NCBI RefSeq assembly: GCF_001042985.1
Contig: NZ_JYKY01000003.1
Span: 1-64,000 of the forward strand
Reading direction: 5' to 3'
Source of the DNA: Pseudomonas lundensis
GTDB taxonomy: Bacteria; Pseudomonadota; Gammaproteobacteria; Pseudomonadales; Pseudomonadaceae
Length of the DNA stretch: 64,000 nt
The translations under genes and the position numbers were made by a program. Below, piece after piece: positions 20,000-28,203 of the stretch. Each line of letters begins with the position of its first letter. Within the stretch, counting starts at the first letter, position 1. Under the pieces are notes generated by a model. It made no database searches. It saw only the letters and a list, made by a program, of their open reading frames with translations, and was not told the origin of the DNA.

Positions 20000-20040
20000 G
20001 GGCATGTTCCAGTCAAAGGGGGACATTCAAGAGCGCCGCT

Positions 20041-21402
20041 TCAGGCGCTGTGGCGGTAACTCGCACCGGTATGCCGCTGGGGCAGGTGCGCATCGCCTTC
20101 GGTAAACAGTTTTTGACGCAGGGTGCCGGGGTCATAGGCCGTTTTGTACGAGCCCCGGCGTTGCAACTCGGGTATCACCAGCTCGATGAAGTCCTGGTAG
20201 CTTTCCGGGGTGACGATGCGGGTCAGGTTGAAACCGTCCAGCCCGGTTTCTGCAATCCACGCTTCCAGTTCATCGGCAACTTGCTCGGGCGACCCCACCA
20301 CCGTCATGTACCGCCCGCCCAACGCGTGCTGTTCCAACAGTTTGCGGCGCGTCCAATCGTTGTTTTGCAGCACCTGGGTGGCGGACTGAATGGCGTTGCT
20401 CTTCACGTACTGGATCGGTTCGTCCAGTTCGTAGTCCGAGAAGTCGATGCCCGTGGAGCTGGAGAAATGCGCCACACCCGCTTCGGCGCTGGCATAGCTC
20501 AGGTATTCCTCGCGCTTGGCGTGGGCCTGTTGCTCGGTCGGCGCGACGATCACGTTGAGGCCCATGAACACTTTGATGTCATCCGGGTTGCGCCCGGCGG
20601 CCTCGGCGCTGGCGCGCACCTTGTCGACCTGCTGGCGGGTTGCCGACTTGGTCTGACCGCTGATGAACACGCATTCGGCATGGCGCCCGGCGAAGGCCAG
20701 TCCGCGGTCGGAACTGCCGGCCTGAAACAGCACGGGCGTGCGCTGGGGCGAGGGTTCGCACAGGTGATAACCCTCCACCTGATAGAACTCGCCCTGGTGC
20801 TTCACCTTGTGCACCTTCTCCGGCCGGGCATAGATGCGCTGCGCCGGGTCGTTAATCATCGCGCCGTCTTCCCAACTGCCCTCCCACAGTTTGTAGAGCA
20901 CCTCCAAGTATTCATCGGCCTGGTCATAACGGCGGTCATGCTCGACTTGTGCCTTCAACCCCATGGCCTTGGCAGCGCTGTCGAGGTAGCCGGTCACGAT
21001 GTTCCAGCCCACTCGGCCGCGACTGAGGTGATCCAACGTCGACATGCGACGTGCGAACAGATACGGCGCTTCGTAGGTCAGGTTCGCCGTGAGGCCAAAA
21101 CCAAGGTGGCGGGTGACCGCTGCCATCGCCGACACCAACAACAAAGGGTCATTGACCGGCAATTGAATCGACTCTTTGAGCGGGACATCCACTGACTGCT
21201 GATACACGTCGTACACGCCGACAATGTCTGCGATAAACAGGCCGTCAAACAGCCCGCGCTCCAGTAACTGCGCCAGTTCAGTCCAGTACTCAAGGGTATT
21301 GAACGCCGTGGAGTTGTCGCGCGGATGTGTCCACAACCCGTGGTTGATGTGGCCAATGCAATTCATGTTGAAAGCATTGAGCAGGATCTTTTTCTTGGCC
21401 AT
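20041..21402 (-). CDS. NtaA/DszA-family FMNH2-dependent monooxygenase
   Basis: A 453-residue bacterial-luciferase-type (LLM) flavin monooxygenase of the NtaA/SnaA/DszA/DmoA group. Typical marks are the opening KKILLNAFNMNC with HGLWTHP, the VSAMAAVTRHLGFGLT strand, STLDHLSRGRVGWNIVTGY, and QAGSSDRGLAFAGRHAE in the second half. Members cleave C-N or C-S bonds using reduced FMN supplied by a separate reductase; none is encoded in this operon. The start overlaps the stop of the upstream SfnB-like gene (TGATG). The substrate is unknown; a dialkyl sulfone or other organosulfur compound is likely from the context. Confidence 0.9.
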   Translation of the reverse strand: MAKKKILLNAFNMNCIGHINHGLWTHPRDNSTAFNTLEYWTELAQLLERGLFDGLFIADIVGVYDVYQQSVDVPLKESIQLPVNDPLLLVSAMAAVTRHLGFGLTANLTYEAPYLFARRMSTLDHLSRGRVGWNIVTGYLDSAAKAMGLKAQVEHDRRYDQADEYLEVLYKLWEGSWEDGAMINDPAQRIYARPEKVHKVKHQGEFYQVEGYHLCEPSPQRTPVLFQAGSSDRGLAFAGRHAECVFISGQTKSATRQQVDKVRASAEAAGRNPDDIKVFMGLNVIVAPTEQQAHAKREEYLSYASAEAGVAHFSSSTGIDFSDYELDEPIQYVKSNAIQSATQVLQNNDWTRRKLLEQHALGGRYMTVVGSPEQVADELEAWIAETGLDGFNLTRIVTPESYQDFIELVIPELQRRGSYKTAYDPGTLRQKLFTEGDAHLPQRHTGASYRHSA

Positions 21403-22598
21403 CAGATCGTCCCCCGCAGTGGCGGGTTTTCATCATTGAGGTAGTAATTGCCCACGGCGTGGTACTTCCAGCGCACCGGGTCATGCAGGGTGTGTACCCG
21501 GGCATTGCGCCAGTGGCGGTCCAGCCCGTGCTCGGCCAGGGTTGCCTGGCTGCCCGCCAGTTCAAACAAGGTGCTGCCAGCGGCCAGGGAAATCTCGGTG
21601 CTCAAGGCGCGCGCTTCGGCCACGGCGATGGAGGCAGCGGCCACTGTCTCGGCAGTCGGGTTGGCCTGGGCACGATCAAGAAACTCCCCAGCCCGTTCCA
21701 GCAGGGCTTCGGTCGCACTCAGGCGCACGCTCAGGTGGCCAAAACTTTTGAGGGTCAACGGGTCTTCACTGGCGATGTCGGTGGTGGCGTCGATCCACGG
21801 ACGGGTTTTGGTGCGCACAAAGTGCAACGCGTCTTCATAAGCCGCCCGGGCAATGCCAGTGTCGATGGCCGCATGAAGGATCTGCGCCAGCGGGCCCACG
21901 GTGGTCGGGCGCTCGAAAGCGCTTTGGAACGGGATCACGTCTTCAGCGGCCACGAATACGTTGTCGAACACCACCGAACCACTGCCCGTGGTGCGCTGGC
22001 CGAAGCCACTCCAGTCATCAATGACGGTCAGCCCATCGCTGTCACGCGGCACGAAAGCCAGATGCTGAATGCCATCATCGTCGACCACCGAGGTGGGAAT
22101 GCGTTGCGCATACAGCGCGCCCGTGGCGTAAAACTTGCGGCCGGCAATACGGAAACCATGCTCAGCCTTTGCCAGATGAGTCGTACGCTCATGAGCGTTT
22201 TTGGTACCCAGCTCTGCCAGCGCATTACCGAAACGTTGACCCGCCAGGACTTCTTCATACAAACGCTGCTTTTGTTGCGGGCTGCCATTCACCCTCAGCA
22301 CTTCGAGGGCATAGAAATGGTTTTGCGGAATTTGCCCCAGCGAGCTGTCCGCCGCCGCAATCACGGCAATGACGTTGGCCAGCGTGGTGTTTGAAACACC
22401 CGCGCCACCCAAGGCCTTGGGCACGGAAATGCCCCACAGACCGGTGCGGGAAAACAGTTCGAGTTCGTCGTGGGGCAAGCGCCGTTCGCGGTCGCGCAGG
22501 GCGCTGTCGCGCTTTAAAACGGCCGCCAGCTCACGCGCTACGCTCAGGGCCTCGGCGTCGCTGCGCAGCACCGGGACCTGTTGGGATGTCAGTGACAT
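21402..22598 (-). CDS. SfnB/DszC-like acyl-CoA-dehydrogenase-fold oxidoreductase, copy 2
   Basis: A 398-residue flavin enzyme of the acyl-CoA dehydrogenase fold. Its N-terminal helices, the middle beta region GRKFYATGALYAQ, DDWSGFGQRTTGSGSV and the C-terminal LDRHWRNARVHTLHDPVRWK are characteristic of the SfnB/DszC monooxygenase branch rather than of beta-oxidation enzymes. GGAGAGAACC precedes the ATG. It sits 14 bases after a homologous gene, with shared blocks DDWSGFGQRTT and LDRHWRNARVHT showing tandem duplication. Known relatives act on sulfur compounds (dimethyl sulfone, dibenzothiophene) when sulfate is scarce. Confidence 0.9.
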   Translation of the reverse strand: MSLTSQQVPVLRSDAEALSVARELAAVLKRDSALRDRERRLPHDELELFSRTGLWGISVPKALGGAGVSNTTLANVIAVIAAADSSLGQIPQNHFYALEVLRVNGSPQQKQRLYEEVLAGQRFGNALAELGTKNAHERTTHLAKAEHGFRIAGRKFYATGALYAQRIPTSVVDDDGIQHLAFVPRDSDGLTVIDDWSGFGQRTTGSGSVVFDNVFVAAEDVIPFQSAFERPTTVGPLAQILHAAIDTGIARAAYEDALHFVRTKTRPWIDATTDIASEDPLTLKSFGHLSVRLSATEALLERAGEFLDRAQANPTAETVAAASIAVAEARALSTEISLAAGSTLFELAGSQATLAEHGLDRHWRNARVHTLHDPVRWKYHAVGNYYLNDENPPLRGTI

Positions 22599-22612
22599 GG
22601 TTCTCTCCAGAG

Positions 22613-23854
22613 TCAGATCCAGGAATGCCGGGCGGGCAAGGTGCCGTTCAGGCGATACGCACCAATGGCGTGGTATTTCCAGCGCACCGGGTCATGCAAG
22701 GTGTGTACGCGGGCGTTACGCCAGTGCCGATCAAGGTTGAATTCGGCGAGGGTGGCGCGGCTGCCGGACAGCTCGAAGAGTTTTTCGCTGGCCAATAACG
22801 ACAGTTCGGTGCTCAACACTTTGGCTTCGGCCACGGCAATCGAGGCGCGAGCGGCGGCCTGAGCGTCGACAGGGCTGGCACTCACCTCATCGAGCACACG
22901 TCCGGCCTTGCGCAGCAGCGCTTCTGCGGCATGCAACTCGATGCTGAGTTTGCCGATGTCTGCGATCACATACGGGTCATCACTGTTGCGCTCAACCTTG
23001 GCGTCAATCCACGGGCGAGAGCGTTCACGCACGAAGCGGACGGTGTCGGCAATGGCTTCGCGGGCGATGCCCAAATCAATGGCCGCCTGAATCAGCTGCG
23101 ACACCGCGCCTTGAATATTCGGGCTTTCGTTGAGTCGCCAGTTGTCGACCACCAGGTCAGCGTCAACCCGCACATTGTTGAGCAGCACGGTGCCGCTGGC
23201 AGTCGTGCGCTGACCAAAACCTGACCAGTCGTCTACCACACGCAAACCCGGCGTTGCGCGCTGCACAAAGGCGATGACCTGTTTGCCTGCTTCATTCAGC
23301 GCTTTGACGGCAATCCAGTGGGCAAATAACGCGCCGGTTGAGTAAAACTTCTGACCGTTGATGACGAATGCATCGCCATCAGCAGTGATACGCGCTTTAA
23401 GGTCGAGGGTATTTTTACTGCCGCGCTCAGGGCCGGCATTTCCAATGCGCCACCCTTGCAGCACGCTGCCAAACAGTTGCTCTTTTTGAGCCTGAGTCGC
23501 CGTATTCAGAATCAGATTCAGGATGCCGACCTGATTTTGCGGGATCTGCCCCAGTGCCGGGTCGGCCGCCGAGATGATCGCAAAGACTTCAGCCAAGGTG
23601 ACATAAGACACCTGAGGGCCGCCAAACTCGCGAGGGATTGAAAGACTGCCCAAGCCACTCTGGGTGAACGCCTCGATCAGGGACCACGGCAGCTTGCGTT
23701 GCTGATCTCGCTTGGCAGCGTGTTCGCGGGCCACAGCAGCCAGGGCGTGCGCAGCTTCAAGGGCTTCGTTATCCGTGCGCAGAATGCGCGCAGGTAACAA
23801 CAAAGGCGCGACGTCCTGGTCGCTGTGCAAATGTGCATTAGCCAAATTAGACAT
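22613..23854 (-). CDS. SfnB/DszC-like acyl-CoA-dehydrogenase-fold oxidoreductase, copy 1
   Basis: A 413-residue paralogue of the next gene and the first gene of the operon. Shared family blocks are GQKFYSTGALFAHW, DDWSGFGQRTTASGTV and LDRHWRNARVHTLHDPVRWK. AGGAGCGGTACTG precedes the ATG. The two copies have diverged along their length, so different substrates or a two-subunit arrangement are possible. Known SfnB/DszC enzymes need reduced flavin. A promoter region with a long imperfect inverted repeat lies 140-190 bases upstream. Confidence 0.9.
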   Translation of the reverse strand: MSNLANAHLHSDQDVAPLLLPARILRTDNEALEAAHALAAVAREHAAKRDQQRKLPWSLIEAFTQSGLGSLSIPREFGGPQVSYVTLAEVFAIISAADPALGQIPQNQVGILNLILNTATQAQKEQLFGSVLQGWRIGNAGPERGSKNTLDLKARITADGDAFVINGQKFYSTGALFAHWIAVKALNEAGKQVIAFVQRATPGLRVVDDWSGFGQRTTASGTVLLNNVRVDADLVVDNWRLNESPNIQGAVSQLIQAAIDLGIAREAIADTVRFVRERSRPWIDAKVERNSDDPYVIADIGKLSIELHAAEALLRKAGRVLDEVSASPVDAQAAARASIAVAEAKVLSTELSLLASEKLFELSGSRATLAEFNLDRHWRNARVHTLHDPVRWKYHAIGAYRLNGTLPARHSWI

Positions 23855-23991
23855 CAGTACCGCTCCTTGGCTGCACCCAATGCCCTGGCGTTACGCACAA
23901 GGGTGATTGTGTTACTGACCATACCTACCTCGCATCTCATGGGAGCGCCATTCAACGGCGCGGATAATCACTTGAGAGTCCGGTGGTCCGG

Positions 23992-24047
23992 TCTATATAC
24001 CCTAATCGAGTATAAAAATTTTAAGAACTAACTTTTAGGAATATAGA
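23992..24047. repeat. imperfect inverted repeat upstream of organosulfur operon
   Basis: Left arm TCTATATACCCTAA (23992-24005) and right arm TTAGGAATATAGA (24035-24047) pair over 13 positions, with one base unmatched, around a 29-base AT-rich centre. It lies in the 243-base gap between the first SfnB-like gene and the 254-residue protein, both on the minus strand. It could be a regulator-binding pair, a terminator without a U-run, or the promoter core: TATATA and TATACT hexamers are inside it. Confidence 0.45.
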
Positions 24048-24097
24048 TAGACGTTTCTCACAGCCTGTTTACATACTTCTCACAGCGATGGCTCGGG

Positions 24098-24862
24098 CTA
24101 CTCACGCCAGTTGGGCCTAGGTTCAGCCGCGCGTAGCAGCTCGCGGGGCGCAGGGTTAACGTAACGTTTGTTGGCCCCGACCCTGATGCTGCGAGGAGGC
24201 GCCCAGCGCGAGTTGTTGCCGACGCGATCGATCACGCAATAGGTGATTTCCAGCTTCAGGTCTTCCCCGGCTTCCTGAATGATCTCGGGCGGGACGAATA
24301 CATTCACGGGTTTACCGATATCGATCACACGCAATTTGGGCACATCCATGCGAATGTCGCCCCACATCAGCGTGATGGCATCTTCGACTGCCATGTTGGG
24401 ATAAGGCTCAATGGTCAGCGGCACCCCACGCTTCATTTGGCTCGGGTTGACCCCATAGCGCTGGATCGGATCAGGAATGATCACGGGCGCCAATCCCTGG
24501 TTTTCTTCACCGATGGCCTTGCCGCCTGGGGAGTCCAGTTTTACCAGGACTTTGAGTTGAGCGGACAGTGCAGGGCTGCTGCCTACATGCATCACCCGAT
24601 AATAAAGTCGGGCAGTACCATTTTGTATGAAACTTTCCGGCACCCTGAGCTGGCAGGGCTGCCCCACATCCAACTTTCCAACTTGTCGAGAAGTTACATA
24701 GCAACCATCCCAGAACAACTCGATCAGGTCGCCCTCCTCCATATTTGTATAGGGCATGATTGTTATGAACAGCTGCTCGGCGGCCAACGCACAAATAGTG
24801 TTTTTATTAGTTTGGTAAAGGGTAGGCGCCGCGAGTTTTTGCGTGTGCGAAGTGAATGGCAT
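24098..24862 (-). CDS. unrecognised protein with two Ig-like-sized repeats
   Basis: A 254-residue protein, not recognised. It contains two tandem copies of an about 85-residue unit: repeat 1 (about 33-107) begins ITIMPYTNMEEGDLIELFWDG and repeat 2 (about 148-230) begins LTIEPYPNMAVEDAITLMWGD; both then have a VGKLDVGQP / VIDIGKPVN strand, a VPESFIQ / VPPEIIQ segment and a strand containing YYRV or TYCVIDRVG. The beta-rich pattern suggests Ig- or fibronectin-like folds. There is no signal peptide and no membrane segment. GGAG lies eight bases before the ATG. Both neighbours are unrelated, and the AT-rich flanks suggest acquisition. The long sequences above are quoted only in short pieces; function is unknown. 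Confidence 0.7.
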   Translation of the reverse strand: MPFTSHTQKLAAPTLYQTNKNTICALAAEQLFITIMPYTNMEEGDLIELFWDGCYVTSRQVGKLDVGQPCQLRVPESFIQNGTARLYYRVMHVGSSPALSAQLKVLVKLDSPGGKAIGEENQGLAPVIIPDPIQRYGVNPSQMKRGVPLTIEPYPNMAVEDAITLMWGDIRMDVPKLRVIDIGKPVNVFVPPEIIQEAGEDLKLEITYCVIDRVGNNSRWAPPRSIRVGANKRYVNPAPRELLRAAEPRPNWRE

Positions 24863-25534
24863 ATAAAAACTCCATAATTATTTATTAAGAACATAACCGC
24901 GTACGCCAGCGCAAATGAAGCCTGGCCCCAGACCGGCAGCGGATGTCATGTACCCGGAATACGTGCGACTGCCATCCGCTCGATCACCCCTGCATTCGGT
25001 GCGGCCGATATAAAGTGCAAGCGATGGAAATCGTTTTATTAGATAAGAGGGTAAGAAGGCAGGTGTCAAGTTTGAAGTAAACGAATACAAATGTCTTCGA
25101 ACTATTCGGAAAGTTCCTACTTTCAGGATGCTTCGATCAGCAACTTTTGCATCTTTGTAAGTTTAAAAGGCACACATATGTAATGTGCCTGTGTACAAGT
25201 TAAAGCGCTGCACACGTTATTTGATGTACCCAAGTGCAAGGCACATGAAGTGTACGCCCCATGAATTTTAGTTATCGCGCGAATTTATAGATGGTTCCTA
25301 CACCGGCTTTAAGGGGTTACGCCTGGCCGCAGACCATCAGCCGTTCGCGCCCACACCCATAGCCATACGCCATTACTGAGATTTTCCCGGCGTTCCTCTA
25401 AGCTGGCCGCCCCGCTGTCCGCACTTTTGCCAATAATTTCACATGCCATCCGGATAATGCTTCCGGGAGAAGTCCGTCACTGAAACCTGTTTGTGTTATT
25501 TAGACGTAGCAAAAAATTCTGGAAGAGCACACCC
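24863..25534. other. AT-rich intergenic region, no gene seen
   Basis: About 670 bases without a convincing gene. A hairpin AGGCACA / TGTGCCT lies at 25168-25190. The 8-mer AAGGCACA recurs at 25167-25174 and 25238-25245, each followed by GTGTAC (25191-25196 and 25250-25255). A TGGAAGAG ribosome-binding site for the next gene ends the region. A 70-codon minus-strand frame at 24878-25090 has no supporting signal. It must hold the promoters of both flanking divergent genes; a small RNA is possible but not shown. Confidence 0.5.
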
Positions 25535-26467
25535 ATGCCCACCGATCCTCTGCTAACTCACCCTGCTCGCCGACCTTCGCGCTTTGGCCTGCGCTGGTAT
25601 TACTGGCTTTTACTACTGGCTGTCTTGCTTTACGGCCTGATGATAGCCATGCACTGGGATGATCGGGGCGCGTTATGGGTGTTGGAACGGTTCGAGAGCA
25701 AGAAGGAGCAGAGCGAAAGCGTCTGGCTCCCTGATTACACGGCCGTCATTGATGCCAAAGCCCTGCCCGGCATGGAGAAAGATGAGGCCTCTGACCTGGC
25801 CTATTCGCCACTGACTAAGACGTTGTTTTCGGTCATGGGCAAAAACCCGTTTCTGGTCGAGTTAACCCTCGAAGGCGACGTATTGCGCAAAATCCCCCTG
25901 GACGGGTGGAGCAACCCTGAAGGGCTGACCGTCATGGAAAACGGGCTGTTGGCGATCGTGGATGAACGTAATCACATCCTGAGCGTTGTGAAAATCGACG
26001 CCAACACCCAACGCTTGAACAGGGCTGACTTCCCTCAATACGAGCTTGGGGTTTCGAAGGACCAGAATAAGGCCTTTGAAGCCATCGCCTGGGACCCGCG
26101 CCGCCAGCAATTGTTGCTGGGAGAGGAACGCCCCCCGGCGATGTTCATCTGGAAGAGTGATGGCAGTCAGGTGCTCACCGGGGAGAAGCAAAAAGTGCCC
26201 AGTGATGAACTGGACTTGCGCAACCTGTCGGCCTTGAGCGTCGATCCACGCACCGGCCATACGTTGGTGTTGTCGGCTGACTCGCACATGTTGCTTGAAC
26301 TGGATGAGTTGGGGGAGCAAGTCAGTTTCATGACGCTACTCGGAGGCTTCAACGGCTTGAAAGAGACAATTCCTCGTGCTGAAGGCGTCGCCATTGATGA
26401 GCAGGGCACCCTGTACATGGTCAGCGAACCCAATCTGTTTTACCGCTTCGAGAAAACCAAGAAATAA
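25535..26467 (+). CDS. YjiK / SdiA-regulated domain protein, copy 1
   Basis: A 310-residue protein. The ATG at 25535, with TGGAAGAG ahead, is preferred to a GTG 14 codons upstream. One N-terminal membrane segment (about 21-40, YYWLLLLAVLLYGLMIAM) anchors a periplasmic domain with beta-propeller-like repeats: SDLAYSPLTKTLFSV, PEGLTVMENGLLAIVDER, FEAIAWDPRRQQLLLGEER, LSALSVDPRTGHTLVLS and AEGVAIDEQGTLYMVSEPNLFY. These are typical of the YjiK/SdiA-regulated family, whose role is unknown. A paralogue follows 112 bases downstream. Confidence 0.85.
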   Translation: MPTDPLLTHPARRPSRFGLRWYYWLLLLAVLLYGLMIAMHWDDRGALWVLERFESKKEQSESVWLPDYTAVIDAKALPGMEKDEASDLAYSPLTKTLFSVMGKNPFLVELTLEGDVLRKIPLDGWSNPEGLTVMENGLLAIVDERNHILSVVKIDANTQRLNRADFPQYELGVSKDQNKAFEAIAWDPRRQQLLLGEERPPAMFIWKSDGSQVLTGEKQKVPSDELDLRNLSALSVDPRTGHTLVLSADSHMLLELDELGEQVSFMTLLGGFNGLKETIPRAEGVAIDEQGTLYMVSEPNLFYRFEKTKK

Positions 26468-26579
26468 CCTATAGACACGTAGGATTATTCTTGAAGGCGG
26501 CGGCGTGCTACGTAGATTAAGGTTTAATTCATACAGCCGTGGTATCTACACGGCCTGATCTGATTTGAGTTCGAAATCC

Positions 26580-27500
26580 ATGCGCCGCACCCGTCGCTCT
26601 ACTGTTTTTTTTATCAGCCTCCTGCTTGTGGTCTTTGTGGCCGCAGGCTTTGCTGCACAGCACGTTCGCCTGTTTGAGCGGGCCTGGTTGAACGCCCGCC
26701 AATTGTGGGAGCCGGTTGATCCGCAGAGCATCAATTTGGGCGAATACCAGGCTGTGCTGCAGGGTCAGAAAATTGAAGGCCTTGAAGACGATGTATCCGC
26801 ACTCACCTACGACCCTCTGCGTAAAAGCCTGTTTACCGTCACCAACAAGCAAGCCGAGTTGGTGGAGCTGTCCCTGGACGGGAGGATTTTGCGCCGCATC
26901 CCGCTGATCGGTTTCGGTGATGCCGAGGCAGTTGAATTCATTGGGCCTGATACTTATGTCATCACCGACGAGCGTCAGCAGCGCCTGATCAAGGTCCATG
27001 TGGATGACAGCACCCAAGTGCTGGACGCAGCGCACGCCGAACAATTGACCTTGGGCATCAATCTGTCGGGCAATAAGGGGTTTGAAGGCTTGGCGTACGA
27101 CTCGGTGGGCAAGCGCCTGTTTGTCGCCAAAGAGCGTGATCCCATGCTGATCTACGAAGTGCGCGGCTTTCCTCAGTCCAATCCCCAACAGCCGTATGCG
27201 ACCCATGTGGTGAACAACCCGCGCCGCGACTCCCGGCTTTTTGTACGCGACTTGTCGAGCCTGCAATACGATGAGCGCAGCGGCCATTTGCTGGCGCTTT
27301 CGGACGAGTCGAAGCTGTTGATCGAACTGGATGTAGAAGGACGCCCAATCAGCACGTTGTCCCTGAAAAAAGGGCGACATGGCTTGAAGAAATCAGTCCC
27401 GCAGGCTGAAGGCGTCGCGATGGACGATGAAGGCACGGTGTACGTAGTCAGCGAACCGAATCTGTTCTACGTGTTTAAAAAGCCAGCGGCAGATCAGTGA
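26580..27500 (+). CDS. YjiK / SdiA-regulated domain protein, copy 2
   Basis: A 306-residue paralogue of the preceding gene with the same plan: a basic N-terminus, one membrane segment (about 8-26) and propeller-like repeats VSALTYDPLRKSLFTV, FEGLAYDSVGKRLFVAKER, LSSLQYDERSGHLLALS and AEGVAMDDEGTVYVVSEPNLFY. The ATG at 26580 is preferred to a TTG five codons upstream, which lacks a ribosome-binding site. Its stop overlaps the convergent TetR gene by seven bases. The pair is a tandem duplication; the function is unknown, with sensing or binding at the periplasmic face as possibilities. Confidence 0.85.
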   Translation: MRRTRRSTVFFISLLLVVFVAAGFAAQHVRLFERAWLNARQLWEPVDPQSINLGEYQAVLQGQKIEGLEDDVSALTYDPLRKSLFTVTNKQAELVELSLDGRILRRIPLIGFGDAEAVEFIGPDTYVITDERQQRLIKVHVDDSTQVLDAAHAEQLTLGINLSGNKGFEGLAYDSVGKRLFVAKERDPMLIYEVRGFPQSNPQQPYATHVVNNPRRDSRLFVRDLSSLQYDERSGHLLALSDESKLLIELDVEGRPISTLSLKKGRHGLKKSVPQAEGVAMDDEGTVYVVSEPNLFYVFKKPAADQ

Positions 27501-28156
27501 TCCGCTGAAACAGGTGCGGTGCGCTTGGGCAGAAACGGCGGCAAATAGAGCGCCAGATAGGCTTCGAACACCCGCATGCCCTCTTCGGCCATGCGCGGCG
27601 TAATGCTGCCGTGGAGCTGAATCGAACGCGCGTAGACGCGATCCCCCAGTTCCATCGCCAACGTGAAGACGTCTACGTCATCAGGCATGACGGGCAGTTC
27701 GAAATGCCGGGAAAACAGGGCGTGTAGCAATTGGCCCAGTTCGAGGTCGTGTTGACGGTCGGCCTGAGTGACTTCGGTGAGGCCATGTTGCGCCAGAATC
27801 AGCTGCCGCGCGGCCGCATCCTCGTTGTAAATCCTCAGCATGCGTTGTTCCACCACACGGGCCAGATCGCGCCAGCCGTGCACCTGCGCATGCTCGACGG
27901 GCACTTGCAGGCAGGCACGGAAGGCGGCATGAACATCACTGGTGAGGGCTTCGAGCAGCCCCGGCACGCCGGAAAAAAAATGGTAGACCGACGACGGCGG
28001 AATTTGCGCCCGCTCTGCCACGCTATAAATGGACAGACTGGCGACCCCTTCGCTGGCAAGCAATGTACGGGCGGCAGCGAGGATGGCCTCAATCCGGCCC
28101 TGACTACGGGCGCGGGCTTTGCGAGGTGCTGCGCGTAAAGGGGCGGGGCGCGTCAT
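27494..28156 (-). CDS. TetR-family transcriptional regulator
   Basis: A 220-residue repressor-type protein starting MTRPAPLRAAP at 28156 after AGGAGAGCCCC. The N-terminal DNA-binding domain (about 20-68) has the helix-turn-helix SIYSVAERAQIPPSSVYHFF; the C-terminal half is a helical ligand-binding domain of a type I do not recognise. It starts 48 bases downstream of the carbonic anhydrase-like gene on the same strand, so it may be co-transcribed with it. The target is unknown. Confidence 0.88.
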   Translation of the reverse strand: MTRPAPLRAAPRKARARSQGRIEAILAAARTLLASEGVASLSIYSVAERAQIPPSSVYHFFSGVPGLLEALTSDVHAAFRACLQVPVEHAQVHGWRDLARVVEQRMLRIYNEDAAARQLILAQHGLTEVTQADRQHDLELGQLLHALFSRHFELPVMPDDVDVFTLAMELGDRVYARSIQLHGSITPRMAEEGMRVFEAYLALYLPPFLPKRTAPVSADH

Positions 28157-28203
28157 GGGGCTCTCCTGCGGGTCAGCAGGCATTGTACGAGCCGAGTGGG
28201 CGG

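Noticed and set aside
23855..24060. Sigma-54 promoter for the organosulfur operon, as known for SfnR-controlled genes
   Set aside because: No TGGCAC-N5-TTGC match was found on the coding strand.
24878..25090. 70-codon minus-strand frame in the AT-rich gap
   Set aside because: No ribosome-binding site, no family resemblance, and unusual composition; too short to support.
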